Notes under the pieces: model-generated | Told to the model about the DNA's origin: nothing | The model's input: the letters and a program-made list of their open reading frames with translations, nothing else | The model's database searches: none | Shown here: piece by piece, positions 42,486-51,016 of the stretch | How the letters are laid out: the number at the start of each line of letters is the position of its first letter | Numbering within the stretch: position 1 is the stretch's first letter | Source: Verrucomicrobiales bacterium | GTDB taxonomy: Bacteria; Verrucomicrobiota; Verrucomicrobiia; Limisphaerales; Palsa-1400 | Assembly: GCA_003140095.1 (NCBI GenBank) | Contig: PLIU01000503.1 | Location: 23,089-76,461, forward strand | DNA: 53,373 nt | Direction: 5' to 3' | Made by a program: the position numbers and the translations under genes

Positions 42486-44085
42486 CGACGGCAAATCCGC
42501 CGTTGCTTCTGAACCATCGAGTCCGCGCGATCTTGACGCCGATTTGATTGACTGGATTGCCCGGGAACTGTCCTCGGAATTTCGCCGGGAATATGAGCTG
42601 CCATCCACCCCCCCGGCGCAGAGCGTTCCGCCGGTGCATCCGTTCCACCAACCTCCGCCGCCATCCGCCACCCCGTCCGGCGCGCACAAGACGGATTCCG
42701 CGGAAACGTACCCTTATGGCGAGCCGCGCAGCAACGGAAACTTGTCCAGCAGCCCCGCGCCCGCTTCGCCCTCGCGGCAGGAAACTCCCAGTTCAACCTC
42801 GGACTATTATTTCCTGCGCGCCTCAGCTCCGTCCGCCGCCGGGTTGGCGCCCACCGCTCCCGGCGTCGTGGATGTCGCCTCGGTGCGCCGCGACTTTCCC
42901 GCGCTGCATCAAACCGTCAATGGCCGCCAGTTGATCTGGTTGGACAATGCGGCCACGACCCACAAGCCGCAGGCAGTCATTGACGCGACCTCCCAATTTT
43001 ATTCTCGCGACAACTCGAACATCCATCGCGCCGCGCACACACTGGCGGTTCGCGCGACCGACTTGTTCGAGGGCGCCCGCGAAAAGGTGCGGAGGTTTCT
43101 CGGAGCCGCGTCCGCCAAGGAAATTGTTTTCGTTCGCGGCACGACTGAAGGCATTAACCTGGTTGCGCAAAGTTACGGCCGGAAAAACATCGGCGCGGGC
43201 GAGGAGATTATCCTGACTGAGTTGGAACATCACGCCAACATCGTGCCGTGGCAATTGCTGGCCGAGCAGACTGGCGCGGTCATCCGCGTCGTCCCAATCA
43301 ATGACCGCGGCGAGTTGATTCTCGAAGAATACGCCAAATGGCTGGGTCCGCGGACAAAGTTTGTCGCTGTCGCGCACGTTTCCAACGCGCTGGGAACGAT
43401 CAATCCTGTCGAGGAAATCATTGCGCTGGCGCACGCTCGTGGCGTGCCCGTGCTGGTGGACGGAGCGCAGTCCGCACCGCATTTCCCCGTCAACGTCACC
43501 GCGCTCGACGCCGACTTTTTCCTTTTTTCGGCGCACAAAGTTTTTGGCCCAACCGGCATCGGTGCCTTATATGGCAAAGCGCCGTTGCTCGAAGCCATGC
43601 CGCCGTGGCAGGGCGGCGGGCACATGATCAAGGAAGTGCGTTTCGAGAAAACGACCTACCAAAATGCGCCGGAAAAGTTTGAGGCCGGCACACCCGATAT
43701 CGCCGGCGTGGTGGGGCTGGGCGCGGCTCTTGATTACCTAGCCAAGGTGGGTCTTCCGGCCATCGCGGCCTACGAGCATTCGTTGCTTCAGTACGCCACC
43801 GAGGCTCTCTCGACCATTCCTGGTTTGCGCCCCATTGGAACGGCGGCGAACAAGGCCAGTGTGCTCTCGTTTATCATCCCTGGTGTGTCGAACGAAAGCA
43901 TCGCCCGGCATCTTGACCAACACGGTATCGCGGTCCGCGCCGCGCACCACTGCGCCCAGCCCGCGCATCGTCATTTTGGCATCGAAAGCAGTGTCCGGCC
44001 TTCGCTGGCGTTCTATAACACCCGAGAGGAAGTGGATGCTTTGGTCCGGGCGTTGCGGCCGCTGGGCAGAAATTCAAATTTATGA
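42466..44085 (+). CDS. SufS-type cysteine desulfurase, encapsulin cargo
   Basis: PLP enzyme that removes sulfur from cysteine to give alanine and an enzyme persulfide; in family 2A systems it is packed inside the shell. 539 residues. The first 140 are Pro/Ser-rich and disordered, as in known cargo desulfurases, with a helical motif [18 protein letters not shown] near 28-45 and [11 protein letters not shown] near 112-122 as candidate shell-docking motifs. The catalytic part starts [20 protein letters not shown], has [10 protein letters not shown], the [11 protein letters not shown] segment, the PLP Lys358 in [13 protein letters not shown] and the sulfur-accepting Cys496 in [14 protein letters not shown]. 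It overlaps the shell gene by 20 bases and the rhodanese gene by four, so production is coupled. Confidence 0.95.
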   Translation: MSTITNSDGKSAVASEPSSPRDLDADLIDWIARELSSEFRREYELPSTPPAQSVPPVHPFHQPPPPSATPSGAHKTDSAETYPYGEPRSNGNLSSSPAPASPSRQETPSSTSDYYFLRASAPSAAGLAPTAPGVVDVASVRRDFPALHQTVNGRQLIWLDNAATTHKPQAVIDATSQFYSRDNSNIHRAAHTLAVRATDLFEGAREKVRRFLGAASAKEIVFVRGTTEGINLVAQSYGRKNIGAGEEIILTELEHHANIVPWQLLAEQTGAVIRVVPINDRGELILEEYAKWLGPRTKFVAVAHVSNALGTINPVEEIIALAHARGVPVLVDGAQSAPHFPVNVTALDADFFLFSAHKVFGPTGIGALYGKAPLLEAMPPWQGGGHMIKEVRFEKTTYQNAPEKFEAGTPDIAGVVGLGAALDYLAKVGLPAIAAYEHSLLQYATEALSTIPGLRPIGTAANKASVLSFIIPGVSNESIARHLDQHGIAVRAAHHCAQPAHRHFGIESSVRPSLAFYNTREEVDALVRALRPLGRNSNL

Positions 44086-44618
44086 AGACCATCACACCCG
44101 TTGAACTGCAGAAACGGCTGCAGACCGATCCAGATCTGCTGCTCCTGGACGTGCGGACGCCCGTCGAATACGCGGAAGTCCACATACCTCAGGCGCGGAA
44201 CGAACCGTTGGACCGGCTCCAGCCGGAGAAATTCATCGCCGCGGGCGCTGTGCCTGGTGGGCGGCCCGCGTATCTCCTTTGCCGGACGGGCGTGCGCGCC
44301 GCCAAAGCCGCTGAAAAGTTTGCCGCCGCGGGTCAGAATCGGGGCGTGGTCGTTGAAGGCGGAACGCAGGCCTGGATCGAGGCGGGTCTGCCCGTCCATC
44401 GCGGCACCGCCAAAGTAATCAGCCTGGAGCGGCAGGTTCGCATTGCCGCTGGCGCCCTGGTGTTGCTCGGCGTGTTGCTAGGCTGGCTTGTCAATCCTGT
44501 CTTTTTTGGTTTGTCGGGCTTCGTCGGCGCTGGATTGATTTTTGCGGGCATCACCGATTTCTGTGGCATGGGCCTTTTGCTCGCCAGAATGCCTTGGAAC
44601 AACCGCGCTCATGCATAA
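44082..44618 (+). CDS. Rhodanese-domain protein with DUF2892-like membrane tail
   Basis: A 178-residue sulfurtransferase. Residues 1-108 form one rhodanese domain: DLLLLDVRTPVEYAEVHIPQ, then ARNEPLDRL, and the active loop LLCRTGVRAAKAAEKF with Cys67 as persulfide carrier. Residues about 112-178 hold two membrane helices (RQVRIAAGALVLLGVLLGWL, FFGLSGFVGAGLIFAGITDF) of the DUF2892 type, anchoring the rhodanese on the cytoplasmic face. In this operon it could take sulfur released by the desulfurase and pass it on, or feed sulfane sulfur inward. It overlaps the desulfurase by four bases (ATGA) and the acetyltransferase by eight. Confidence 0.92.
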   Translation: MKTITPVELQKRLQTDPDLLLLDVRTPVEYAEVHIPQARNEPLDRLQPEKFIAAGAVPGGRPAYLLCRTGVRAAKAAEKFAAAGQNRGVVVEGGTQAWIEAGLPVHRGTAKVISLERQVRIAAGALVLLGVLLGWLVNPVFFGLSGFVGAGLIFAGITDFCGMGLLLARMPWNNRAHA

Positions 44619-45528
44619 GTCATTGCATCAATATGTCCCGGAACTGCTGACGTCTTATGAGCGAGTCGGCGGTTTGAACAATAGCGATGCGCACAACTTG
44701 CCATCCAAACGGGCTGTCGGTCAAATCTGCGAAGACTTGTTGCAATTGTTGTTTCCCGGCTTTCACGATGACGATGCCGTTCACCGCGGTTCCCTGGCGG
44801 ACCTGACCGTCGAACGCATGGCCCGCGTCGTAGCGCGGCTGACCGACCAGGTGCGCAAGAGCGTGCGCATCGGCGATCCCCACAAGCCGACCGGAAAAAC
44901 ACCGCCCATCATGGAGAAATTCTGTCAATCCTTGCCCGAAGTGCGCGAATGGCTGCGCGCGGACATCGAAACTGCCTACGAGAGCGATCCCGCCGCCTTG
45001 CGTCCGGAGGAGATTATTCTTTCCTATCCCTTCATCGAGGCGATCTCCATTCAACGCCTGGCTCACCGGCTGCACCAGTTGGGCGCGCCGTTGATTCCGC
45101 GGATGATGACCGAGTGGGCGCACAGTCGCACGGGCATCGACATCCATCCTGGCGCGGCTGTCGGCTCGCATTTTTTTATTGATCACGGCACAGGCGTGGT
45201 CGTAGGCGAGACCTGCCGCATCGGCAACCGCGTCAAACTCTATCACGGGGTGACCCTCGGCGCGCGGAGCTTCGCCAAGGACGAATCCGGCCACCTGGTC
45301 AAAGGCGGCAAACGCCATCCCGACGTGCAGGACAATGTCACCATCTACCCCAACGCCACCATTCTGGGCGGCGAAACCGTCGTCGGCGCGAATTCCACCA
45401 TCGGCGCCAACGTCTTCCTGATGCACAGCGTGCCGCCGAATTCCCTGGTCGTTTACGAGGAAAAGCAACTTTCGATACTTGACAAGACCAAAAGGGAAAA
45501 GGCCGGCGGTCAGCCATCATCCATCTAG
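44611..45528 (+). CDS. cysE: Serine O-acetyltransferase
   Basis: Makes O-acetylserine from serine and acetyl-CoA, the carbon acceptor for cysteine synthesis. 305 residues: an N-terminal helical domain (LLTSYERVGGLNNSDAHNLP to about 160) and a left-handed beta-helix of hexapeptide repeats: TGIDIHPGAAVGSHFFIDHG, TGVVVGETCRIGNRVKLYHG, VTLGARSF, VTIYPNATILGGETVVGANS and TIGANVFLMHSVPPNS. The His in IDIHPGA and DHGTGVVVGE are the expected active-site residues. It resembles the EpsC-like long form. Start ATG 44611 overlaps the rhodanese stop. In family 2A operons this gene links cysteine supply with the compartment's desulfurase. The C-terminus lacks an obvious CysK-binding Ile tail context beyond the final residue Ile. 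Confidence 0.93.
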   Translation: MHKSLHQYVPELLTSYERVGGLNNSDAHNLPSKRAVGQICEDLLQLLFPGFHDDDAVHRGSLADLTVERMARVVARLTDQVRKSVRIGDPHKPTGKTPPIMEKFCQSLPEVREWLRADIETAYESDPAALRPEEIILSYPFIEAISIQRLAHRLHQLGAPLIPRMMTEWAHSRTGIDIHPGAAVGSHFFIDHGTGVVVGETCRIGNRVKLYHGVTLGARSFAKDESGHLVKGGKRHPDVQDNVTIYPNATILGGETVVGANSTIGANVFLMHSVPPNSLVVYEEKQLSILDKTKREKAGGQPSSI

Positions 45529-45540
45529 CAAAATCAATTC

Positions 45541-45555
45541 CGTTTTAGTAAAACG
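45541..45555. promoter_or_regulatory. Palindrome between cysE and yjbQ
   Basis: CGTTTTA-G-TAAAACG is a perfect dyad with 7-base arms, 12 bases after the cysE stop and six bases before the yjbQ GTG. It could be a small operator or, because it covers the ribosome-binding region, a hairpin affecting yjbQ translation. It lacks a following T-tract. Confidence 0.35.
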
Positions 45556-45560
45556 CGGAT

Positions 45561-45980
45561 GTGAAATCTTTGACTGAGTATCTGTGGTTTGAATTGCCCG
45601 GACGCCGGGGATTCGAGAACATCACCGGCACCGTGGCCGAATTGGTGCAAAAAAGCGGCGTGCGCGAGGGCCTTTGCCTGGTCAACGCCATGCACATCTC
45701 CGCCTCGGTTTTCATCAACGACGATGAAAGCGGGCTGCACCATGATTATGAGGTCTGGCTGGAGAAATTGGCGCCGCATGAACCGATCGGCCAATACCAT
45801 CATAACCGCACCGGGGAGGATAACGCCGATGCTCATCTCAAACGCCAAGTCATGGGCCGCGAAGTCGTGGTGGCCATCACCAAGGGCAAATTGGATTTCG
45901 GCCCGTGGGAGCAGATCTTCTACGGCGAATTCGATGGCGGGCGGCGCAAACGGGTGCTGGTCAAAATCATTGGCGAATAA
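45561..45980 (+). CDS. YjbQ/UPF0047 family protein
   Basis: A 139-residue cytoplasmic protein of the YjbQ family, whose members show weak thiamine-phosphate synthase activity and are very widely conserved. Typical segments: [40 protein letters not shown], and [13 protein letters not shown], then [40 protein letters not shown] and [20 protein letters not shown]. The paired His and [10 protein letters not shown] residues form the conserved pocket. The start is GTG 45561, the only codon that gives the family N-terminus ([14 protein letters not shown]). It is 32 bases after cysE on the same strand and may be read from the encapsulin operon promoter. Confidence 0.92.
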   Translation: MKSLTEYLWFELPGRRGFENITGTVAELVQKSGVREGLCLVNAMHISASVFINDDESGLHHDYEVWLEKLAPHEPIGQYHHNRTGEDNADAHLKRQVMGREVVVAITKGKLDFGPWEQIFYGEFDGGRRKRVLVKIIGE

Positions 45981-45996
45981 TGACAAAAAAAGGCTG

Positions 45997-46026
45997 TTGA
46001 CACCGGCGAGGCGGCAGTTCCATATT
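45997..46026 (+). promoter_or_regulatory. Putative promoter of the TonB-receptor region
   Basis: TTGACA (45997-46002), an 18-base spacer and CATATT (46021-46026) match a sigma70-type promoter with a perfect -35. The start point would fall near 46033, only a few bases before ATG 46037, so the first gene is either near-leaderless or starts at ATG 46061. Confidence 0.45.
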
Positions 46027-46036
46027 GGCCCCCGTG

Positions 46037-46348
46037 ATGCCAGCGTCCGGCAGAAGGTTGATGCGCGCCGCCCAGAGCGGCGTCGGTTCTTTTTGCTTGG
46101 CCGTTTTCCTGCTGGTCCAAACCATGGCGGCGGTGCCCGCGTTGCATACGTGGGCGCATCAGGATGCCGGCGCTCCCGGCCATGAGTGCGCGGTGACGTT
46201 GTTCCTGAACGGACAAGTCCATAGTCCACCCACGGACGTGGCGGCCGCCCCATGCCCGCCTCTTCTGTTTTTCCACGCGCCGGCGCGTGGCGTCGATTTC
46301 GTTTCCGCCGATGTGCGGTTGCTGCCCAGCCGCGGTCCTCCCGCCTGA
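46037..46348 (+). CDS. Small exported His/Cys protein before the TonB-dependent receptor
   Basis: A protein of about 103 residues with an N-terminal signal-like helix (VGSFCLAVFLLVQTMAAVPA). Directly after it comes HTWAHQDAGAPGHECAVTLF, whose H-x3-H-x7-H-x-C spacing looks like a metal-binding site and recalls DUF2946-type small proteins. The rest is short, Pro-rich and probably flexible. It lies 134 bases upstream of a TonB receptor gene, behind its own promoter-like sequence. A role in metal handling linked to the receptor is inference. ATG 46037 is taken as start; ATG 46061, with AGAAGG upstream, is as likely. Confidence 0.55.
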   Translation: MPASGRRLMRAAQSGVGSFCLAVFLLVQTMAAVPALHTWAHQDAGAPGHECAVTLFLNGQVHSPPTDVAAAPCPPLLFFHAPARGVDFVSADVRLLPSRGPPA

Positions 46349-46482
46349 CTCTTCGTTTCGTTTCCCGCTTGCAAAGATAGTTTGACTCCTGCACGGAGCA
46401 ATATTGTGTTGCGGCCGGCAGCCCGGGAGTGGAACAGAAGTTCCAATAGAAATCCATTTGAAACCTATTTGAATTGCAATTT

Positions 46483-48699
46483 ATGAAATCGAAGAAGACA
46501 TCAGAGCAGAGATCGCATCGGCAGATTCTGAGCGTGGCGTTGGCCTGGGGTTCGCTGGCCTCCGGCACAGTCCTGGGCCAGACGAATACCGCGCCGGCCG
46601 CGACCAATGTCTTAAGCACGGTCACGGTTGAAGGCCGGCTCAATGCGGCGCGCAGCAGCATTCTCACGGAGGTCGGATCGTCCACTTATACCATTAACAG
46701 TGAAGCCATCCTGAATGAGGCGCAGGGCAACAATGCCTCCTTCAACCAGGTGCTCTTGCGCGCGCCGGGAGTGGCGGAGGATTCGCTGGGGCAAGTCCAT
46801 GTGCGGGGCGAACATGCCAACTTGCAATACCGCATCAACGACGTGCTGCTGCCTGAAGGCATCACCGGGTTCGGCCAGGAGTTGGACCCGCGCTTCGTGC
46901 AAACCATGGAGTTGATGACCGGCTCGCTGCCGGCCGAGTATGGCTTTCGCACCGCGGGCATCGTCGATATCCAGACCAAGAGCGGAGCGGCTTTGAACGG
47001 CGGTTCGGTGGAGATTTTTGGCGGCAGTTATGACACGATCCGGCCCAGTTTTGAATACGGACAAACGGTTGGCAACACGAGTTTCTTCATCGATGGCAGC
47101 TATGACCACAATGGCCTTGGCATTGAGAATCCGGCCCCGACGTCGGTGGCGATTCACGATTACACCGACCAGTACAAGTCCTTCCTGTACTTCTCTCACA
47201 TCATGGACCCGACCAGCCGGATCATCGTCATGGGGAGCGTGTCCTACAGCCAGTTTCAAATCCCCATCAATCCCAGCTTGGCGGCCACTTCGCAACCGGG
47301 CACGAGCACGCCGTGGACGGGAGTTGCGGAGCCGTCGGTGTTTTCGCTCAACGACAATCAGAATGAGCAAAATTATTATGGCGTGGTGGCGTATCAGAAG
47401 TCTTCGGGCAACTTGAACTACCAGGCTTCCGCTTACGCTCGCGTCAGCAGCGTGCATTATGTGCCCGGTGACATCCCTGCCGCCCTTGATTACAACTCCG
47501 GTATTGCCACCGATGAGGATCGCATCCTTTACTCCGGCGGCGCGCAATTGGATGCCAGTTACACACTGGGCGACTACCATACGCTGCGCGGTGGCTTAAC
47601 CTATCTGCACGAAGCCGTCACGGCGAACACGACCACCACGGTCTTCGATGTCAATGGCGCGGGCGACGCGATCAGCGGCCCCATTCCCATTACGCAGGAC
47701 AATAGTCCGCACGCGGATTATGGCGGCATGTATTTGCAGGACGAATGGAAAATCGTGCCGCAACTGACCCTCAATGCCGGCGGCCGCTTCGACGTTTATA
47801 CTTCCGACAACGACTCGGAAAACCAACTCAGCCCGCGCGCCAACCTAGTCTATAAGCCGTGGGATAGCACGACGATACATGGCGGCTACTCGCGCTACTT
47901 CACGCCGCCGCCGCTGGAGACCGTGCCATCGGGGAACATCGCCGCGTTTGCCGGCACTTCGGGCGGCTCGGGCGTGACTGGCCCTTACAACGAGGTCAAG
48001 GCTGAACGGGCGAATTATTATGACCTCGGCCTCAGCCAAAAGGTGCTGCCCGTGCCCGGCTTGACGCTGGGGGTGGACGGCTATTACAAGACGGCGCAGG
48101 AGCAATTGGACGATGGATTCTTCGGCCAATCACTCATCCTCTCGTCGTTCAATTATACGCGAGGCCGGGTGCGAGGGGTGGAATTCACGGCCAGTTACGA
48201 CAAGGGCGGTTTTTCGGCCTATGCCAACGTGGCCTACTCGGTGGCGCAAGGCGAAGGCGCCGCTTCCGCCCAGTACCTTTGGGGGGAAAATCCGGTCGCG
48301 AATTATGTCAACCACAACTGGGTTTATCTCGATCACGACCAACGCGTGACCGGTTCCTTCGGCGTCGCTTACTCCTGGAACGAACCTGGACGGTGGAGCA
48401 CGAAGGCTTTTGCCGACGCCCTTTACGGCAGCGGCTTGAGACAGGATGGGCCGGGCCTCATTCCCGGATCAACCGATCCGATTCCCAATGGCTCCGGCGT
48501 TGGGCAGTATTACACGCTCAATTTCGGCGTGGCGGAGAGAATGCGTTTGACAAAAAAGCAATCGTTGGTCGCGCGGTTGGACATTGTCAATATCACGGAC
48601 AACATTTACCCGCTTCGCACCGGCACCGGTGTGGGCGTCAATGCCGCGCAGTATGGCGAACGGCGCGGCATTTTCGGGTCATTAAGCTATCTTTTCTAA
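46483..48699 (+). CDS. TonB-dependent outer-membrane receptor
   Basis: A 738-residue outer-membrane transporter powered by TonB. Signal peptide to about residue 33 (ASGTVLGQ). The plug domain spans about 45-165: STVTVEGRLNAARSSILTEV, LRAPGVAEDSLGQVHVRGEH, NLQYRINDVLLPEGITGFG, TGSLPAEYGFRTAGIVDIQT. The remainder forms the 22-strand barrel with aromatic strand ends and finishes QYGERRGIFGSLSYLF, ending in Phe as outer-membrane barrels do. No carboxypeptidase-like N-terminal extension is present, so it is not SusC-like. The substrate is unknown; the small His/Cys protein upstream hints at a metal complex. ATG 46483 is chosen over an in-frame TTG nine bases earlier. TonB, ExbB and ExbD genes follow. 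Confidence 0.92.
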   Translation: MKSKKTSEQRSHRQILSVALAWGSLASGTVLGQTNTAPAATNVLSTVTVEGRLNAARSSILTEVGSSTYTINSEAILNEAQGNNASFNQVLLRAPGVAEDSLGQVHVRGEHANLQYRINDVLLPEGITGFGQELDPRFVQTMELMTGSLPAEYGFRTAGIVDIQTKSGAALNGGSVEIFGGSYDTIRPSFEYGQTVGNTSFFIDGSYDHNGLGIENPAPTSVAIHDYTDQYKSFLYFSHIMDPTSRIIVMGSVSYSQFQIPINPSLAATSQPGTSTPWTGVAEPSVFSLNDNQNEQNYYGVVAYQKSSGNLNYQASAYARVSSVHYVPGDIPAALDYNSGIATDEDRILYSGGAQLDASYTLGDYHTLRGGLTYLHEAVTANTTTTVFDVNGAGDAISGPIPITQDNSPHADYGGMYLQDEWKIVPQLTLNAGGRFDVYTSDNDSENQLSPRANLVYKPWDSTTIHGGYSRYFTPPPLETVPSGNIAAFAGTSGGSGVTGPYNEVKAERANYYDLGLSQKVLPVPGLTLGVDGYYKTAQEQLDDGFFGQSLILSSFNYTRGRVRGVEFTASYDKGGFSAYANVAYSVAQGEGAASAQYLWGENPVANYVNHNWVYLDHDQRVTGSFGVAYSWNEPGRWSTKAFADALYGSGLRQDGPGLIPGSTDPIPNGSGVGQYYTLNFGVAERMRLTKKQSLVARLDIVNITDNIYPLRTGTGVGVNAAQYGERRGIFGSLSYLF

Positions 48700-48736
48700 A
48701 TATTGGCGAGGTGGAGCTTATGCGAAAACTTGATTC

Positions 48737-49441
48737 ATGACTACCTCCGCAGCCTACCATTTAAAATCCGATTTGGCGCGCGTCTGCATTCCCGCGCCTG
48801 GGAGCGCTGTGCCTCGGCGGCTGGCCTGGGTTGATTCCATCTGCCTGCTCTTTCTCTTGATCGGACTGCTGGGAAATCAGTCCAGGCTGTCCGCGCTCAA
48901 AGCGGTGCCGCCGCTGGAGCAGCCGGTGCCGATCATTATCGAACCTCTGCCGCCCGTGGCTCCGCCCACGACCGAGGCCAAACCAGACGAACAGCAGAAT
49001 GACAACGACAAACCGCAGACACCGAGCATTCAGGCTGTGACGCTGGAAACCCCGGCCATCAACTTCGCCGTGCCCACGCCCGGCAGTTTGTTGGTGCCGA
49101 TGTCCGTCGCGCCGACGCCTGGGGAAGCGCATTTGAGGCAGGCCGCGCCGGTAAGGCATGAGCCGACGACAATTGACAACACGGGCAGCGGTGGCGAGCG
49201 CCCCAAGCCGGATTCATACCCGCATATCGCCGAGCAATTGGGGCAGCAGGGCACGGTTACCTTGTTGCTGACGGTGAATGACGCTGGCATAGTCGTATCG
49301 GCGGACATTCACGAGAGTTCCGGATCGCCCATTCTGGACGGACACGCCCAGAATTGGGTCAAGCGCCACTGGATTATTCGCCCCGTCAACGGCGGGCATA
49401 CTTTCCTTGCCCCAATCAAGTACTATTTGCGTCCGGGCTAA
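48737..49441 (+). CDS. tonB: TonB energy-transducing protein
   Basis: A 234-residue TonB: a cytoplasmic start, one membrane helix at about 29-47 (WVDSICLLFLLIGLLGNQS), a proline-rich spacer (VPIIIEPLPPVAPPTTEAKP), and a C-terminal domain from about 155 (YPHIAEQLGQQGTVTLLLTV, SGSPILDGHAQNWVKRHWII). The membrane helix starts later than usual, after about 28 residues. It couples the proton motive force, through ExbB/ExbD, to outer-membrane receptors, here most likely the receptor just upstream, whose stop is 37 bases away. 113 bases then separate it from exbB, and AAAATGTT (49466) and AACATTTT (49501) form an inverted repeat in that gap. Confidence 0.88.
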   Translation: MTTSAAYHLKSDLARVCIPAPGSAVPRRLAWVDSICLLFLLIGLLGNQSRLSALKAVPPLEQPVPIIIEPLPPVAPPTTEAKPDEQQNDNDKPQTPSIQAVTLETPAINFAVPTPGSLLVPMSVAPTPGEAHLRQAAPVRHEPTTIDNTGSGGERPKPDSYPHIAEQLGQQGTVTLLLTVNDAGIVVSADIHESSGSPILDGHAQNWVKRHWIIRPVNGGHTFLAPIKYYLRPG

Positions 49442-49554
49442 CTGAGAGCGAGAGACAAACCGGTGAAAATGTTTTATAGAAAAAAGAAGTTATTAAGTTC
49501 AACATTTTGGACGTGTCCTGGTGCGCCTCGGCAAGCCGCTTTAATTGATATGTT

Positions 49555-50166
49555 ATGATGGCGAATATTGTAATTGAATTCTTCCTTAAAGGAGGACCGG
49601 TGATGTACCCCATCCTATTGTGCGCGCTGGTGGCCGTGGCCGTGGTGGGCGAGCGGTCGTTCTGGTGGATGCGCGAGGCCAGCCGACGCGACCCGCAGAA
49701 GCTCGAAGAGATTCTGGCCGCCTTGGAAAACGGGGACGTGCCCGCCGCCACCAAGATCGCCGAAGGCTCGCTGGACCCGGTCATCCGCATGATCTACCAC
49801 GGATTGAACCACGTGCATACTTCCCTGCAAGGGGCGCTGGAGTTGGGCGCGGGCATTGAATTGGAAAGGGCAGGACGGTTCCTGACCGTGATGGACACCC
49901 TGGTCACGCTTTCGCCGTTGCTCGGCTTGCTGGGCACGGTGACCGGTTTGATGCACGCGTTCCTGAGCGTCGGCAGCGCCGAGTTGTCGGTCCAGGCGGT
50001 CACGGGCGGAATCGGCGAGGCGCTCATCGCCACCGCCTGCGGCCTGGGCATCGCCATTTTTTCACTGGTGCCATTCAACTACTTCAACGGCCGGGTGGCG
50101 CGCTTGCAATTTGATTTGGAGGCGGCGGCGACCAACGTCGAACTTATGGTGCATCAGCCCAAATGA
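49555..50166 (+). CDS. exbB: MotA/TolQ/ExbB proton channel protein
   Basis: A 203-residue inner-membrane protein forming the proton channel that drives TonB. Three membrane helices: VMYPILLCALVAVAVVGERS (about 16-35), TLVTLSPLLGLLGTVTGLMH (about 115-140) and GIGEALIATACGLGIAIFSL (about 158-180). The TLSPLLGLLGTVTGLM and EALIATACGLGIAI stretches are the family signatures, including the conserved Thr in the channel. Overlap of four bases with the first exbD gene shows coupled translation. Tandem ATG codons at 49555 and 49558 are both possible starts. Confidence 0.93.
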   Translation: MMANIVIEFFLKGGPVMYPILLCALVAVAVVGERSFWWMREASRRDPQKLEEILAALENGDVPAATKIAEGSLDPVIRMIYHGLNHVHTSLQGALELGAGIELERAGRFLTVMDTLVTLSPLLGLLGTVTGLMHAFLSVGSAELSVQAVTGGIGEALIATACGLGIAIFSLVPFNYFNGRVARLQFDLEAAATNVELMVHQPK

Positions 50167-50588
50167 AGCTGCCCTCGCCAGTCCAGCGCCGGCATTCGCG
50201 CATCGAGATCATCCCGCTGATCGACATCATGTTCTTTCTGCTGGCCTCTTTCATGATGGTCAGCCTGCAATTGGACCGCACCCAAAACATCAAAGTCACG
50301 CCCCCCAACGCCTCCATGGCCCGCGCCGACTTCAAGCCGGACATGATCAACATCGCCGTGGACAAAGACGGGCGCGTCTGGCTGTCAAAAACAAATCTGA
50401 CCCTGGCCCAACTAGACGCGGCCCTGAGCAACCGCTTCCGGCTGGACACCAACCTGCCGGTTTACATCAGCGGCGACACCGCCACGCGGCACGGCGACAT
50501 GTGCGACGTGCTGGAAGCCGTGCGCCGCGCGGGCGTGCAGAAAGTGGCCTTCATGGTGGAAGGCGGGACCAACATGGGCTACCCATGA
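50163..50588 (+). CDS. exbD: ExbD/TolR family protein, first copy
   Basis: A 141-residue single-span protein of the TonB motor. RIEIIPLIDIMFFLLASFMM holds the conserved proton-carrying Asp in the membrane helix (about residues 15-40); the periplasmic domain follows (SMARADFKPDMINIAVDKDG, TNLPVYISGDTATRHGDM, AVRRAGVQKVAFMVEGG). It overlaps exbB by four bases and the second exbD copy by four bases. The second copy is clearly related but different in its periplasmic part, so the motor may contain two kinds of ExbD. Confidence 0.93.
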   Translation: MKLPSPVQRRHSRIEIIPLIDIMFFLLASFMMVSLQLDRTQNIKVTPPNASMARADFKPDMINIAVDKDGRVWLSKTNLTLAQLDAALSNRFRLDTNLPVYISGDTATRHGDMCDVLEAVRRAGVQKVAFMVEGGTNMGYP

Positions 50589-51016
50589 AAATTCGCTCCC
50601 CCATCGCCCGCAAACGCACCCGGCTGGAGATCATCCCGCTGATCGACATCATGTTTTTTCTGCTCGCCTCCTTCATGATGGTCAGCCTGCAAATGCAGAA
50701 GGTGCGCACGCTCAAGGCCAGCCTTCCCACCGCCACCCAAATCACCTCCGCCAAAAAGCCCGACATGATCAAACTCAACGTCGATGCTTACGGGCAGGTG
50801 TCGGTGGACAACCAGTCCCTGAGCTTTGATGAGCTTGACAAGCTGCTGGCCGAGCGGCTGCGCGTCAACACGAACGTCCCGGTTTATCTCAGCGGCAGCC
50901 GCAACGCGACTCACGGCATGATGGTTTATGTGCTCAATTTGGTGAAACGCGCGGGCGTGCAGCGCGTGGCCTTCGCCGTCAAGGCCGATTCCACCCCGTC
51001 CGCGCCGCCTCCATGA
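50585..51016 (+). CDS. exbD: ExbD/TolR family protein, second copy
   Basis: A 143-residue paralogue of the preceding protein. It has the same membrane segment (RLEIIPLIDIMFFLLASFMM) with the conserved Asp, but a different periplasmic domain (LKASLPTATQITSAKKPDMI, KLNVDAYGQVSVDNQSLSFD, TNVPVYLSGSRNATHGMM) and a Pro-rich end. ATG 50585 is chosen because it overlaps the previous stop (ATGA) and gives the family N-terminus; the frame is open far upstream within the first copy and that part is rejected. Tandem ExbD genes are common in TonB motors serving large substrates. Confidence 0.92.
   Translation: MKIRSPIARKRTRLEIIPLIDIMFFLLASFMMVSLQMQKVRTLKASLPTATQITSAKKPDMIKLNVDAYGQVSVDNQSLSFDELDKLLAERLRVNTNVPVYLSGSRNATHGMMVYVLNLVKRAGVQRVAFAVKADSTPSAPPP

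Noticed and set aside
45522-45535. CATCTAGCAAAAT after cysE, like the MITE end
   Set aside because: The match stops after 13 bases, there is no inverted partner nearby, and the TAG is the cysE stop codon.
49466-49508. AAAATGTT and AACATTTT inverted repeat before exbB as a Fur-type site
   Set aside because: The arms are 27 bases apart and do not fit a Fur or Zur box; AT-rich sequence makes chance pairing likely.
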